Source: Pogostemon cablin
Lineage: Eukaryota; Streptophyta; Magnoliopsida; Lamiales; Lamiaceae
Direction of reading: 5' to 3'
DNA length: 64,000 nucleotides
Assembly: GCA_023678885.1 (NCBI GenBank)
Contig: CM042975.1
Coordinates: 24,779,405 to 24,843,404 of the forward strand
A program made the translations under genes and the position numbers. Shown one piece after another: positions 34,643 to 44,690 of the stretch. The notes beneath the pieces were generated by a model. The model ran no database searches, was not told the DNA's origin, and saw nothing but the letters and a program-made list of their open reading frames with translations. Positions within the stretch are counted from its first letter, which is position 1; every line of letters begins with the position of its first letter.

Positions 34643-35581
34643 TGTATAAGTAGACCTGCATGCATGCATGATGGTTAAACAATAAGTACACATGTGGAAG
34701 ATGAGGATTGGATGAGTAATAAGAGCTCGGATCAGCTATCAAGCATAAGTATGGACCGTTGGATCAGTTTAAGATCAATCGTTGATTGTGAAGGAAGAAA
34801 GAAGCTAGCTGATCAGTTAGTTTGTTGATGAACAAACTAACAGCTAGCATGATCACGTGAATTGCATAAGCATCAATTGATTGGTCTTGGTGTTTCATAT
34901 AAAAGGGCCAAAATCAAGCAGTTCAGAGTGTGATCATCATTAGTTTACGGTGTAAATATCAAAATTGATCCTGTAAGTGTGGCGTTTTCCAACTTTAGTC
35001 ATTTTTCTTTTGCAATTCTCAATTTTGGTCATTTTTTGTTCACTTTTAGTCCTTTTAGTTCAAATTTAGTCATTTTTGTCCAAATTTAGTCATTTATGTT
35101 AAAAATAGTCCAAAAATGGTCTGAAAGTGCATACATTTAGGACCAAAAGTGGACCAAAAAAGGATCAAATTTTGAAAAAAGGACCAAAACTGGACCAAAA
35201 GAACTAAAAGTGGACAAAAAAGGACCAAAATTGAGAATTGCAAAAGAAAAATGACTAAAGTTGAAAAACGCCATACTTATAGGACTAATTTTGATATTTA
35301 CCCTTAGTTTACGTCTGAGCTTATTAGGGTTCATAAGAATAGGGTTCTTCATCTTCATCACACATTGTAACTGGCCTGTAATCACATAAGATTCATACTT
35401 CTTCTTAAGAGTGGATGTAGGCTTACGCCGAACCATTATAAATCAAGCGTGTCCTACGTTTTGTTTCTTTCTCAAAGGTTGATTCAATACGTTAGGTAGG
35501 TTAAGAGAGATCGAGTGCGAGAATTCATAAGTGAGTGGTCAATTCTTGCGTTCGATTCTTAAGAATTTTCTTCAGCCGTCA
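34643..35581 (+). repeat. 3' LTR of the Tnt1-like host copia element (with MITE inside)
   Basis: Follows the polypurine tract AAGGTGGAGAAT and ends near CTTCAGCCGTCA. It contains GTGGATGTAGGCTTACGCCGAACCA, which is shared with LTRs of the copia elements at 41700 and 49001. The start is uncertain by a few bases. No matching 5' LTR is present. Confidence 0.65.
34949..35303. mobile_element. Foldback MITE with 9-bp target duplication (Mutator-like)
   Basis: The element starts GGTGTAAATATCAAAATTGA and ends with its near-complement TAATTTTGATATTTACCC, flanked by TTAGTTTAC on both sides (34940-34948, 35304-35312). A 9-bp duplication is the mark of Mutator-superfamily transposition. Both halves are filled with GGACCAAAA/TTTTGGTCC words, making the whole 355 bp nearly a long hairpin. 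No transposase is encoded. Confidence 0.8.
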
Positions 35582-36057
35582 CATTTAACTAAGATTTCTT
35601 AGGAATAAAATGAATAAAACTTCGACCAAATCATCATTTGGACAAGATGCAAAGATACTTAAAAATGTGCACAACAAATGAGATATGGATACCTCACGGA
35701 ATATTCCGTATAGCCCCTTAAGACATGCTTTTCCACTGACAGTTCCAGATTCACCTATGTGACTTTGATTGCCCCCAAACCCACCCCTATGACAAAACAA
35801 TATAATTATTGCATTACATTCCACAGGAAACATATATAGAAACGTACAATGTAATGAAAAGCCAGGCGCACCAAGGCAACAGAATTGTCAAGCATAGTAT
35901 ATAATTGAATATATTGAAGAAACATAATACATGAAATTTTAAGTTGAACTTTTGATAGCATGTCTGATGCAGTATGCCAGTATCCAAATAATGGACAGGA
36001 TTATGTATAAGGAGATCCCTGAAAATTAAAATTACATGTACACATACATATATATCT
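35582..36057 (-). other. Spacer with an exon-like fragment near 35699-35787
   Basis: On the minus strand a TTTTGTCATAG acceptor-like site precedes codons reading GGFGGNQSHIGESGTVSG and KACLKGLYGIF, followed by a GTGAGGTAT donor-like site. This looks like one exon of a host gene left behind, but I do not recognise the protein and no neighbouring exons were found. The remainder shows nothing. Confidence 0.3.
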
Positions 36058-36540
36058 CACTACAAAAAACCTACTCCCTCTGTCCCGCCCAAACGTCATC
36101 GGTTGCTTTTTGTGTACATGTGCGTAGATTAAGAAGTATTATTATTTTATGTGTAGTGGGTAGTTGTATTAGTAGTGAGTGATAGGCCACATGTGGTATA
36201 TACCTTTTTACTAAAAGTGAAAAATGGGGACATTTGGATGGGACGTCCAATATAGTAAAATAGGATCTTTCGGTGGGACGGAAGAAGTATTTTTTACTAA
36301 CGGAATATTCCGTTGGTAAAAGCCTTAATTCCATTTATAAATTAGTTTACCAACGGATTAACAACGGAATCCGTTGGTAAAGTGGTGGTTGATAAATTTT
36401 AAGCTACGAAAATTCAATTTCGTTGTTAATCCGTTGCTAATAATTCGGTTGGTTATTTATATAATGATTCTATTGTCAATCCGTTATTTAAATAGAGACA
36501 AGCCTGTTGGTAATCCGCTTGGTAAAATAGAGACAAGAAT
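36058..36540. mobile_element. CACTA-type transposon end with nested MITE
   Basis: CACTACAAAAAAC at 36058 is a classic CACTA terminus. After the nested MITE come many CCGTTGGTAA / TTACCAACGG words in both orientations (36300-36530), typical subterminal repeats. The opposite terminus was not found, so the right limit is approximate. Confidence 0.6.
36074..36287. mobile_element. Stowaway-like MITE inserted in the CACTA end
   Basis: CTCCCTCTGTCCCGCCC at the left and GGTGGGACGGAAGAAG at the right are flanked by TA (36072-36073, 36288-36289). A related piece occurs at 49705-49850 beyond the copia element. Confidence 0.7.
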
Positions 36541-36704
36541 AGTTATTAGGCTCTTTTTTAACGTTAAATTGATTTAATAGGCATTACATTAAATTAAATA
36601 AAATCCAAACCCAATTAGTTTATGGTTGTTGAGCCTAAAATATAATCAAATTCAAGAGAGAGAGTTGTGTTGTTGGACTAAAAAAAACCCAACACAATAG
36701 AGAG

Positions 36705-36980
36705 GTATACTGCTTGGTTCAAATTCCGGAATGACAATAATAATGGGAATCATTGATGAGGGTCTTGGTTCAAATTCTTCAATGACAATAATAATGGGAA
36801 TCATTAATGAGGGTAATGGTAATAAGAATGAAAGTGATTGAAGGGGTGGGATATACATTGAATCCAGGGGAATGAATGAGGGATTTGAATTCTCATTACC
36901 CCCAAACCAAGTATGATGAATGGGAGTCAATACCCTCTCACTCCCATTACCCTCCCCTAATGCCTCTAACCAAGCGTTCC
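36705..36980. mobile_element. Probable hAT/PIF-type MITE with internal 51-bp duplication
   Basis: TGCTTGGTTC near the left and the complementary TAACCAAGCGTTCCC at the right give short inverted ends. Inside, AATGACAATAATAATGGGAATCATT occurs twice in tandem with a 51-bp period. Superfamily assignment is tentative. Confidence 0.45.
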
Positions 36981-37291
36981 CTAAATTTATTGGAGTCCCT
37001 AAAAATTTTGGGCCCACGCCATCCCCTGAAAAAGAGCTAGATTTCTTCTCACAAATTTCGTGGAATGGATGAGGGGCTTGCTCCTGTTTTAGAGAATATC
37101 CACCTCTTGAATGTTACTTTTCACTCGTTTGATATCGTCACACCATCTTACAGGCATGTTCAGCTTCCTTAATTAAATGCTATATTTGTAACCATGATAG
37201 AATTTGATTTACAAACACAGATGGATATTCAATCTAAAATGGACATTACTGAATCGACTCACTGCTTGCTAGACTATAGATAATTTACTAG
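36981..37291. other. NLR 3' flank, no gene
   Basis: From about 37200 the sequence resembles 55800-55900 (GATGGAT...CAATC, ACTATAGA, TTACAAAGAACTAAT), the 3' flank of an NLR tail fragment. Nothing else recognised. Confidence 0.5.
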
Positions 37292-38332
37292 TTACAAAGA
37301 ACTAATCCAAGTAGTGATGACAACCCTTAGATCTTCATTCCCCATGTCCCGTTGTTCTTGTTTAATTCTTCGGGCAGATTCTCTGAGTGTATCCGAACAC
37401 TCCCCTGCCACAAGAATCGACTCAAGAGTTGTGATTTCGCCAATTTCACTCGGAATCTGTTTTAGATTCCAACAGACTTCCAAGATGTGTTGAAGTATGG
37501 GGAAGTGATGGCACGAGGCAACATTCCATTGTGAGAGTCTTACACCATCCAATCTGAGCAACCTCAGCCTTTGGAATTCACCATCTCTCGTATCCCATAT
37601 TTCCTCTCCCTCAACGTCAGTGACACATAATTTGAGAATCTCAAGGTTTTCCAAACTCCCAATTATTGAAATCTTCTCCCAACTCAACTTCCACGCCGTA
37701 AGATTCAATTTTCTAATGCTTGAAGGGAATCTGAATGCCTCTAATTTACATCCGCTGAATGACAAGTAGAGCGAGTGAAGTTGAGTGAGGAAGCTGAGAT
37801 CGAAATGTGGATACACACTCTTCAATTTTCCGGAACTGCAAATAAGACTTTGAGTTTGCGAAGATTTGGAGAACATCTTAACAGCTCCACATCCTTTGAC
37901 TTCTCAATCACTACAAATGAAAGATAGTGTAGACTCATGTTCGTTTCACGGCTATTCCAGTATTCACCATATTTTGCCGGGAATGCATAAAGGTATCTCA
38001 ACTTCTTCATTTTCCCAATTGATGGGGGCAGAGTACATATAAATGTGGGATGGACACATAGGTATTCTAGTTTAACAAGCCTATCTATCCATGATAGCAC
38101 TTCTGTGATAACCAAGAATCTCAAGTTAACTAGATACTCTATTCCAAATGAAACACAATTTGAAGAAATTATGTAACTGAAATGCAGGACTCTCAATAGT
38201 CTCATATCCCCAACATATAAAGATGCCCTCTGTTCATCGCCATAAAATGCGCGCACATGTTGGCAAAAGCTCCAAGTTGCAGAGACTTTGGCTGCTCGTA
38301 CACGATGGCTTTTCCAAAATTTGGTGAAGCAT
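37292..38332 (-). pseudogene. LRR exon of a split NLR pseudogene
   Basis: The exon starts after a TTTTTTCAG acceptor (38334-38333) with CFTKFWKSHRVRAAKV and matches the intact NLR's LRR exon throughout, including YVGDMRLLRVLHF, LVNLRFLVI, LPPSIGKMKKLRYL and RLDGVRLSQWNVASCHHFP. A frameshift lies between about 37876 and 37822 (RKLKVLF/KLKSVYPHFDL), so the repeat region is broken. Its first exon starts at 38417 and is split by a copia element. Confidence 0.85.
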
Positions 38333-38481
38333 CTGAAAAAATAAAACCAAACTATGAACCATACCCTTAACACAAATTCTACATTAAGTGGGAACTACAA
38401 GGTATGCACAACTTACTCGTTGTTTGAATATGTGGTGAAAACTACATACTAATGAGTGATCAACATTAGGATGAGTGAGCA

Positions 38482-38596
38482 GCAACTGCAGAAGCTGCAC
38501 AAACAGTCATTGAAGCCACTGCAGAAGCTGCACAAACAGTCATTGAAGCCACTGCAGAAGCTGCACAAACAGTCATTGAAGCCACTGCAGAAGCTG
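38482..38596 (+). repeat. 33-bp tandem repeat, 3.5 copies, in gag
   Basis: GCNACTGCAGAAGCTGCACAAACAGTCATTGAA is present at 38482, 38515 and 38548, with a half copy from 38581. The unit is 33 bp, so frame is kept, encoding ATAEAAQTVIE repeats at the N-terminal side of the truncated gag. Confidence 0.93.
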
Positions 38597-40428
38597 ATAT
38601 TCAAGAAAGGGTCTTAAATGCCATTGTATTATGTCTTGGTGATAAAGCTTTGAGAGAAGTACAGAGAGAGACATCTGCAAGAGCTGTATGGAAGAAACGT
38701 GAAGATCTGTACATGGTAAAATCTCTTGCTAACCGTTTATACTTAAAGCATAAACTATACTCCTTTAAGATGGTTGAGGATAGATCAGTTCTAGTTTAGC
38801 TTGATGAGTTTAATAAGGTGTTAGATGATCTAGAAAATATTAATGTGAAAATTGAAACAGAAGATAAGGCCTCAATATTGTTGTCAGCTCTCCCAAAGTC
38901 CTTTGAAAGCTTCAAGGACACACTTCTGTTTGGAAATAGAGAAACTATAAGTCTTGATGAGGTTGAAATTGCTCTGAAGACAAAGGAGTTTCAGAAAGTT
39001 TCTGAAGAACAAGGAACATCAGGAGAGGGATTAATGATCAAGAGGAATGATCATGGTAAGGGGAACAACAAGAAAGGCAATTCTGATTCAAAGAAACAAG
39101 GAAACAAGGCTGATCAGTCAAACTCAGATAAAGTGGGAAGGAAGTGTTTTCACTGTCATGAACCAGGCCATTACAAGAAGAACTGCTACAAGTATAAAGC
39201 AGAAAAGAAAAGGAGAGCAGAAGCTAGTAAAGATGGACAACAAAGAGTGCATGCAAATCAGGTGGTAAATAATCAGAATCAGGCCACTGATTATCCTGAG
39301 GCACTTCTGGTTGGATCATCAAAAGGATCCATGGATTGGATCCTTGATTCAGAATGTACATTCCATGTGTCTCCTATGAAGCCTTGGTTTATTGATCTTA
39401 AGTTACAGAATGCTGGATCAGTATTATTAGGGGATGATCACACATGTCAGATAAGAGGTATTGGATCCATCAGGTTGAGGATGCATGATGGAGTTACTAG
39501 GACACTGACAGGTGTGAGGTATATCCCATAACTCAAAAGAAACTTGATTTCTTTAGGAATTTTAGATGCTTCAGGCCATGAGTTTAGATCTAGAGGAGGT
39601 GTACTCATTGTTGAGAAAGATGAGTATGAAGTGATGAAAGGAATCAGGAAAAATGGATTGTATATTCTTGATGGACACACAGTGGTTGGACAGAATCATG
39701 TCTCAACTGGAAGTGATGAAATTCACTTATGGCATGGAAGACTAGCTCACATAAGTGAGAAAGGATTACAAGAGCTGTCAAGACAAAATATAATCAATAT
39801 CAGATCAACAGACAAGTTGGATCAGTGTGAGGATTGCATCTTTGGTAAAGCTAAAAGGCTGAAGTTTGGCATTGGTGAACATACAAGCAAAGCTAAACTT
39901 GATTATATCTATTCAGATCTGTGGGGACCTACAAGAACTCTAACAAAAGGTGGAGGCAGGTATTTTATTTCATTCATTGATGATTACAGTAGGAAGATAT
40001 GGATATATATACTGAAATCTAAGGATACAACTTTCATTACCTTTAAGAATTGGCTAACTGAGGTAGAGAATAGTTGCAATAACAAGGTTAAGATATTAAG
40101 AACTGATAATGGTCTTGAGTATTGTTCTGATGAGTTCAACAAGTTTTGTAAGGAGAGGGGGATCATGAGACACAAGACAGTACCAGGTACACCACAACAA
40201 AATGGTGTTGCAGAGAGGCTGAATCAGACCTTACTTGAGAGAGTTAGGTGTATATTAAGTAGTTCTGGTCTTTCTAAAGACTTTTGGGATGAGTTGGTTA
40301 GTACAGCAGCTTTCCTAATCAATAGGTGTCCATCAACACCTCTTAAATTTAAAATTCCTCAGGAGGTATGGACTGGAAAGGTTGCTAATTATACTAGGCT
40401 CAAAGTGATTGGTTGTCTAGAAGGCTAA
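38597..40428 (+). pseudogene. Copia gag-protease-integrase remnant
   Basis: Gag sequence (LNAIVLCLGDKALREV, VWKKREDLYM, ILLSALPKSFESFKDTLLFG) has a TAG near 38799. A zinc knuckle CFHCHEPGHYKKNC with perfect CX2CX4HX4C spacing follows, then the protease site WILDSECTFHVSP, where the usual DSGCT is DSECT. After a stop at 39529 the next frame gives integrase: HLWHGRLAHISEKGLQEL, LDQCEDCIFGKAKR, SDLWGPTRT, FIDDYSRKIWI, LRTDNGLEYC and GTPQQNGVAERLNQ, all with intact catalytic D, D, E. The frame runs into a deletion junction at about 40420. Confidence 0.88.
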
Positions 40429-40452
40429 AAGGCTGAAGTTTGGCATTGGTGA

Positions 40453-41577
40453 CTACAGCTTTTCTTCATGGAAATTTGGAGGAGAAGATCTATGACAGTT
40501 TCAGAAGGAGTTTCAGTTCAAAACTCAACTAATAAGGCTTGTTTACTTCTAAAGTCACTATATGGATTGAAACAAAGTCCTAGGAGGTGGTATCTTAGAT
40601 TTGATGAGTACATTGTCAAATGTGGTTTTGAAAGAAGCAAGTTTGATAGTTGTGTGTACATCAAACAAGATAGTGACTAGTATATTTTCTTGTTACTGTA
40701 TGTTGATGACATCTTAATTGCTTGTAAGTCTATAGAAGGGATTACAGTTGTGAAAGAAATATTGAAATTAGAGTTTGATATGAAAGATTTGGGTGAAGCT
40801 ACTGTTATATTGGGAATGGAAATTAAAAGGGATAGATCAGCTGGTTCTATTGTATTACATCAGAGTTTATACTTAGTGAAAGTTCTCAAGAGGTATAATA
40901 TGGATCAAAGCAAGGTTGTTTCTACTCCTGTAAAGCAAGGGTTGGCTCTGTCAGCTCAACAATCAGCTAGAACAAGTGAAGAAGTATCAGAAATGGAAAG
41001 GGTTCCTTATGCTAATGCAGTTGGCAGTCTCATGTATGCTATGGTGTGCTGAAGAAGTATCAGAGGCAGTTTAACAACAGGTTTGCATTTCAATAAGTTT
41101 ACTTCTAACATTGATTTTCTTGCAGGTTATGTAGATGCTGATTATGCTGCAAACTTAGACACAAGGAAGTCACTATCAGGCTATGTATTCTACTTGTTTG
41201 GTACAGCTATCAGTTGGAGATCAACACATCAGTCAGTGGTTGCATTGTCTACAACTGAAGCTGAGTTTATCTCACTTACAGAGGCAGTAAAAGAGGGCTT
41301 GTGGTTGCAGGGAATTTTGTCTGAGTTTGGTGTAGTACAACAGTCAGTATTGATACATTGTGATAACTCTAGTGCTATACACTTGTCAAGACATCAGGGT
41401 TTTCATGAAAGGACAAAGCACATAGATGTAAGGATGTATTTTGTTAGGGACTTAGTTGAAGGAGGAAAAGTTGTTGTTAAGAAGGTTGAAACAGCCAAGA
41501 ATCCAGCTGATTTCCTCACTAAGGCCTTGCCTAGTTCAAAGTTTGAGCTATGCAAGAGTCTTATCAATATATGCTGA
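40453..41577 (+). pseudogene. Copia RT-RNase H remnant
   Basis: Starts mid-RT (TTAFLHGNLEEKI) after a deletion of roughly 0.75 kb relative to the element at 42995-49583. ACLLLKSLYGLKQSPRRWY, then LLYVDDILIACKS with an intact catalytic YVDD, KDLGEATVILGMEI, LKRYNMDQSKVVSTPV. A second deletion at about 41050-41100 removes part of the RT/RNase H junction. RNase H then reads GYVDADYAANLDTRKSLSGY, LSTTEAEFISLTEAVKEGLW, HCDNSSAIHLSRHQGFHERTKHIDV to the end. Stops at 40678 and 41052. Confidence 0.87.
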
Positions 41578-41699
41578 ACATATCAGTGAAGAGTTCAGTT
41601 GCTCTCTTAAAAGCAGTGTACAAGTTGGCTGTCTTGATAAAATAGTGGAGTGAAGGAGTGATTGAGGATTGATTGAGTATGAAGTTTTAGGTGGAGAAT

Positions 41700-42329
41700 T
41701 GTGGTGAAAACTACATACTAATGAGTGATCAATATTAGGATGAGTGAGTGTGTGTTCAAGGTTGAAACTGATGATGATGCATGAGTGAAACGGATGCAGC
41801 AACAACAGCAAGATAAAAAACACACAAAATAGCAGCAATTCAACACCGGTTGCACCAGTGGGGACCAGGGTGTTTTGTAGCCGGTGTACATGTCGCATAA
41901 GAGCTGTTTCTGGAAGGTTCCATATATGAATGGATAGCTGGCCATGCAGGGTGTGTGATGAAGTCGGTTACAACCGCCGAGATTCATTTTAACCGCTTGA
42001 GAATCCAGCTAGAAGTTGGTTACACGGATTGGTCCTGTAACTTTCTGTGCATGCATGGAGTGTATATAATGGTGTGATTAATGCATATACTCATTGTAAC
42101 ACGTTTTTACTCTCTCAATCAATAATAGATCTCTCTCTCACAGTGGATGTAGGCTTGTGTAAACAAGCTGAACCACTATAAACGCGTTCTTCTTCATACA
42201 ATCACACACACACACACAATCTCAATATTGTTATCATATGTGATTAAATTCCTGTGTTCAATCCATTGTTTTGATTGTGCATTCAGAGATTAGTTGATAG
42301 ATTACTTAGTAACATCTTCATCTTCAAGA
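41700..42329 (+). repeat. 3' LTR of the copia element in the NLR
   Basis: Begins TGTGGTGAAAACTAC after the polypurine tract AGGTGGAGAAT. The start is identical to the 5' remnant at 38431 apart from one base in the shared 49. CAGTGGATGTAGGCTTGTG is shared with related elements. Confidence 0.85.
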
Positions 42330-42994
42330 GAATATGTCATGAAGATTTCTTCTCGAGATATTTTCAAGCACAAGTCACGTAATAAATCATGAACTACACA
42401 TGCTTTCACTCCTCGACCATCTGATTTTCTCTCGACAACAATTACTAGACTCTTATCAATTAGCTCCATTAAATATTCTTCTGCTGCAATTTCTCATCTC
42501 TTCTCATTTTCTTCACGTATGAATCCTTCTGCTATCCACAATATCTTCAAACTTCTAGCATAGATTATTTGGCCTTCTTTAAACCCTACAAAGCTAAGAA
42601 AGCACGGCTTCAAATGATATGGTAGATGCTTATAACTCAACTCCAGACTTTGCCTCACTGAATTCTCTCTATCATCTTTAACATAAGACCCTAAACTTCT
42701 TTCCACTTCTTCCTAAGCACTTGTTTCCTCATCCATGGCTGAAAGGATCCCAGCAATAACAACCACCGTAAGTGGTAACCCGCAACATTTTACAGCAATT
42801 TTCTTTCCAATCGGTTGGTGCTGAAGAGGGCAAGCTTTATATTCAAATGCCTTCTTCTGTAATGACTCCCAGCATTGCTCATCTGACAAAAATAGCAGCT
42901 CTTGAATTATGCTTCTTGGTGGAGCTACATCTCTATTCCTACTTGTTAGCAATATCCTGCTTCCATTTCTACAAAGTATGTCCACCACCAATCA

Positions 42995-43345
42995 CTCATC
43001 TACTAAGTGAGAGCTATCTAGTGGAGGTTCAACCGGATTAATAGGTTGAAAGGGTAGTTAGATATAAGGGCTCAAAGTTGGGTGATCACACTAGTTTTTC
43101 ATATTCAGAGTTGACATTTTGAGCGCTACGTTTTTAAACTTTTTGTGACAGATTGAGATCAATCTGATATTGTTTGTAACTATTGAGTGATAATAAAGCT
43201 TCTTCTCCCCAAAGTGGACGTAGGTTATTCATAGCCAAACCAATATACATCTTTGTGCAGGCTTTTAATTTTTTATTCAAGTTTTATTATTTCATATGAG
43301 TATGATTTTGAGTGTTTGTGAGATCATTGAGCGTTTATCATGTCA
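42995..43345 (+). repeat. 5' LTR remnant of the second copia element
   Basis: Matches the second part of the LTR at 49001-49583 from CATCTACTAA to ATCATGTCA. About 230 bp of the LTR start are missing; 26 bp of unassigned sequence (42970-42995) lie between it and the truncated NLR. ATTGGCACTGCCTGTGG directly after 43345 is in the primer-binding position. Confidence 0.8.
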
Positions 43346-43389
43346 ATTGGCACTGCCTGTGGTAAACAAACACACAACAAGCATTCAAG

Positions 43390-44690
43390 ATGAACACCAT
43401 AAGATTTGATCATGTTGAAAAACTCACAGAGAAGTCAGATTACAACATGTGGAAGTTGATCATGAAGATGAAAGTTGTCCTCATGCAGCAAGGTTTGATG
43501 GATGCTCTGAAACCACCTCCACCATTGAAAATTGAAATACTCAAAGATCCTCAGGCTGCAGCAGGTGGTGTAAGAGGTCCAGTGGATGATCAGGTACTCC
43601 AAAAAAAATACTCTAATAATCTTGTGCCTAAGTGATAAAGTGCTTAGAGAAGTATCAAAGGAAACAACTGTTGTTGGTGTATGGAATAAATTGGAAGCTC
43701 TGTTTATGGTTAAATCATCTGAAAATAAATTGCATTTGAGACAAAGGCTTCATGCCTTCAAGATGACTGATGAAAGCCTCTGATAGATCAAGCTGATGAG
43801 TTCTGCAAGATCATAGATGATCTTGAAAGTGTTGATTTCAAGCTGACCAGTGAGGATAAGGCCATCATGTTGTTGTCTGCACTGCCAAGATCACAAAGGC
43901 ATTTCAAAGATACTCTTCTCTATGGAGGAAAGGATGTTGTGCTGTTAGAAGATGTGCTGAAAGCACTCAGATCAAAACACCTAGAGATGGGAACTGACAA
44001 CAATGAAAAGACAGGTGCAGAAGGACTCTTTGCCAAGAAAGGAAACCAAAACAAGAAAGGGAACAAGAAGGCAATGTTGATCAAAAGAAGAATGCTACAG
44101 GACAATCAACTGGAAAGAAGTGTTACTACTGTCATGAACCAGGTCACTTCAAGAAACAATGTGCAAAATGGAAGGCTAACAAGTCTAAGAAAGCTGATGC
44201 ACCTGCTGGAAATCAGAGGAATCAGGTAAATCATGTTGGTGAATTATAAAATAATACTGTTATAGAAGGTATTGAAGCTCTGTCCATCACATCATTAGAT
44301 GTATCTACTGAGTGGGTATTGGATTCAGTGTATACCTTCCATATGTCACCCATGAAGAATTGATTTGAAGAATTGAAGCATCAAGAAGAAGGATCAGTGC
44401 TATTAGGTAATGATCAATCTTGTAAGATTAAGGGAGCAGGATCCATCAGATTACTCATGTTTGATGGAATTCAGAGGCTTCTTAGGAATGTCAGATATGT
44501 TCCTGGATTAAAAAGGAACCTCATCTCCCTTGGGATGCTTGATTCTCAAGGATGTGATTCAAATCTGAAAGGGGAAGTTCTCACAGTGACTAAGGGTGAT
44601 AAGGTAGTCATGAAGGGAACTAAGAAATCTGATTTATATTTCTTGGATGAAAGTGTTGTTTTTGGACAAGTACACAACACTGATGAGTAG
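43390..44690 (+). pseudogene. Copia gag-protease remnant
   Basis: The ATG at 43390 is a good gag start (MNTIRFDHVEKLTEKSDYNMWKLIMKMK). A run of eight A near 43603 and further small changes shift the frame (43586, 43867). The zinc knuckle CYYCHEPGHFKKQC is encoded near 44119-44160 in a shifted frame. The protease site reads WVLDSVYTFHMSP, DSV instead of DSG, with a TGA shortly after. GSIRLLMFDGIQR and YVPGLKRNLISLGMLDS continue the domain to 44690. Confidence 0.85.

Larger units (their letters stand above)
18585..35581 (+). mobile_element. Tnt1-like Ty1/copia element, 5'-truncated and split by four insertions
   Basis: The element's own pieces are 18585-20500 (protease tail, integrase, start of RT), 30215-30854 (RT and start of RNase H), 32458-32715 (RNase H), 34386-34948 and 35304-35581 (end of RNase H, polypurine tract, 3' LTR). 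They join in the order of one copia pol. The 5' side starts abruptly within LLGNDRA of the protease domain; no 5' LTR or gag was found. Stops and frameshifts occur throughout. Three of the four insertions have clear target-site duplications, so the host element is the oldest layer. Confidence 0.8.
38431..42329 (+). mobile_element. Tnt1-like Ty1/copia element with internal deletions, inserted in the NLR
   Basis: Flanked by GAATA (38426-38430, 42330-42334). The 5' end keeps only the first ~49 bp of the LTR (TGTGGTGAAAACTAC...), then jumps into gag; the 3' LTR (41700-42329) is full length. Gag, protease, integrase, RT and RNase H follow in copia order with at least three deletions. The 3' LTR end reads CTTCAAGA rather than ...CA if the GAATA duplication is right. 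Confidence 0.85.
38417..42969 (-). pseudogene. First-exon remnant of the split NLR pseudogene (interrupted by copia element)
   Basis: Pieces 38417-38430 and 42330-42969 join across the copia insertion: the short piece carries the exon end and GTAAGT donor, the longer piece the preceding codons. Visible motifs on the minus strand: GSRILLTSRNRDVAPP, CCGLPLTVVVIAGILS, a stop after DEETSA, then RSLGSYVKDDREN, LKPCFLSF, LWIAEGFI and VHDLLRDL-like codons. Frame breaks occur at about 42712 and 42494. At 42969 the sequence stops (TCCATTTC) and copia LTR sequence follows; the P-loop and CC part are absent from the window. Confidence 0.8.
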
